From contig SLIY01000068.1 of the NCBI GenBank assembly GCA_007135385.1, forward strand, positions 1 through 5,196: 5,196 bases of DNA, given 5' to 3'. Position numbers and translations under genes: made by a program. The DNA is from Leptolyngbyaceae cyanobacterium CSSed165cm_216 (GTDB lineage Bacteria; Cyanobacteriota; Cyanobacteriia; Phormidesmidales; Phormidesmidaceae). The stretch's first letter is position 1. Each line of letters starts with the position of its first letter. A model generated the notes under the pieces. That model made no database searches. It was not told the DNA's origin and saw only the letters and a program-made list of their open reading frames with translations. This document shows, piece by piece, positions 5,015 to 5,196 of this stretch.

Positions 5015-5050
5015 TCCGGCTACCGCCCCCAAGCTAGCACAGCACAACCC

Positions 5051-5196
5051 TCAATCCCCAGACTTACACCGCACCCGGCACCCATTACCGATCGCATTCA
5101 CCGGGTGAGTCTGAAACACTCGCTGCACCCCCTGCTCATAGCCCTCGAAGGTATAGGCGGGGGCCGTCGTCAGTAGTGCCTCAATCAGCTTCTGGG
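5051..5196 (-). CDS. C-terminal 47 residues of an unrecognised protein (cut by window)
   Basis: On the minus strand a frame enters from the right edge (first full codon at 5194) and ends at TGA 5053-5051. It reads QKLIEALLTTAPAYTFEGYE at its visible start and ends NAIGNGCRVRCKSGD. The amphipathic helix-like opening, balanced composition and lack of stops over 47 codons make it look like the genuine end of a protein. GC is back up and a near-HIP1 sequence (CCGATCGC) is present, so it resembles resident genome rather than the J-domain/HNH segment. I cannot name the family from this fragment. It points the same way as the J-domain operon but is separated by 200 bp that hold the operon's candidate promoter. 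Confidence 0.6.
   Translation of the reverse strand, partial: QKLIEALLTTAPAYTFEGYEQGVQRVFQTHPVNAIGNGCRVRCKSGD

Noticed and set aside
4969..5037. 22-residue plus-strand ORF (MNSESIQAPF...)
   Set aside because: Too short, contains the AT-rich hairpin, and has no clear ribosome binding site or recognisable product.
3195..5050. CRISPR array, tRNA-anchored att site or IS ends around the J-domain/HNH operon
   Set aside because: I looked for regularly spaced repeats, a tRNA gene, terminal inverted repeats and flanking direct repeats and could not identify any by eye; a computed repeat search over a larger region would be needed to settle it.

Overview
This 5.2 kb window is most likely from a cyanobacterium. 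The eight-base palindrome GCGATCGC (HIP1), highly over-represented in many cyanobacterial genomes, occurs nine times in the first 3.2 kb, and both the glutathione S-transferase-like gene and the intergenic text look cyanobacterial. No gene in the window names the species.

Layout, left to right. (1) The window opens inside a plus-strand PIN-domain (VapC-like) ribonuclease gene, which ends at 375 and has lost its N-terminus to the window edge. (2) A complete glutathione S-transferase family gene lies on the minus strand (472-1131), tail to tail with the PIN gene. (3) Divergent from it, across about 110 bp, is a phenylalanyl-tRNA synthetase alpha subunit (best start 1242, end 2708). It is not the usual bacterial PheS of about 330 residues. 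It is a ~490-residue archaeal/eukaryotic-type alpha chain, and its motifs match the eukaryotic cytosolic enzyme unusually closely. No PheT lies next to it. (4) A 545 bp stretch (2709-3253) holds no confident gene. It contains a possible minus-strand signal-peptide mini-ORF with a frameshifted tail, a possible 50-residue plus-strand ORF, several inverted repeats and G-rich runs. (5) Two tightly coupled minus-strand genes (3254-4850, 7 bp apart) encode a protein with a C-terminal J-domain (DnaJ co-chaperone module) followed by a protein with an HNH nuclease domain. (6) After a short intergenic stretch, the window ends in the last 47 codons of an unrecognised minus-strand gene.

The J-domain/HNH pair is the part most likely to be an undescribed system. 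The segment has no HIP1 site and a lower hand-counted GC (40-52% in sampled 60-base lines, against 70% in a sampled PheS line), which suggests acquired DNA. A plausible but unproven model is that the J-protein brings the host Hsp70 (DnaK) to its partner nuclease, controlling its folding, release or activation in a defence, toxin or mobile-element role. The PIN fragment at the left edge also belongs to an accessory class (toxin-antitoxin). The GST and PheS genes look long resident by their HIP1 content, even though the PheS type is foreign to typical cyanobacteria.
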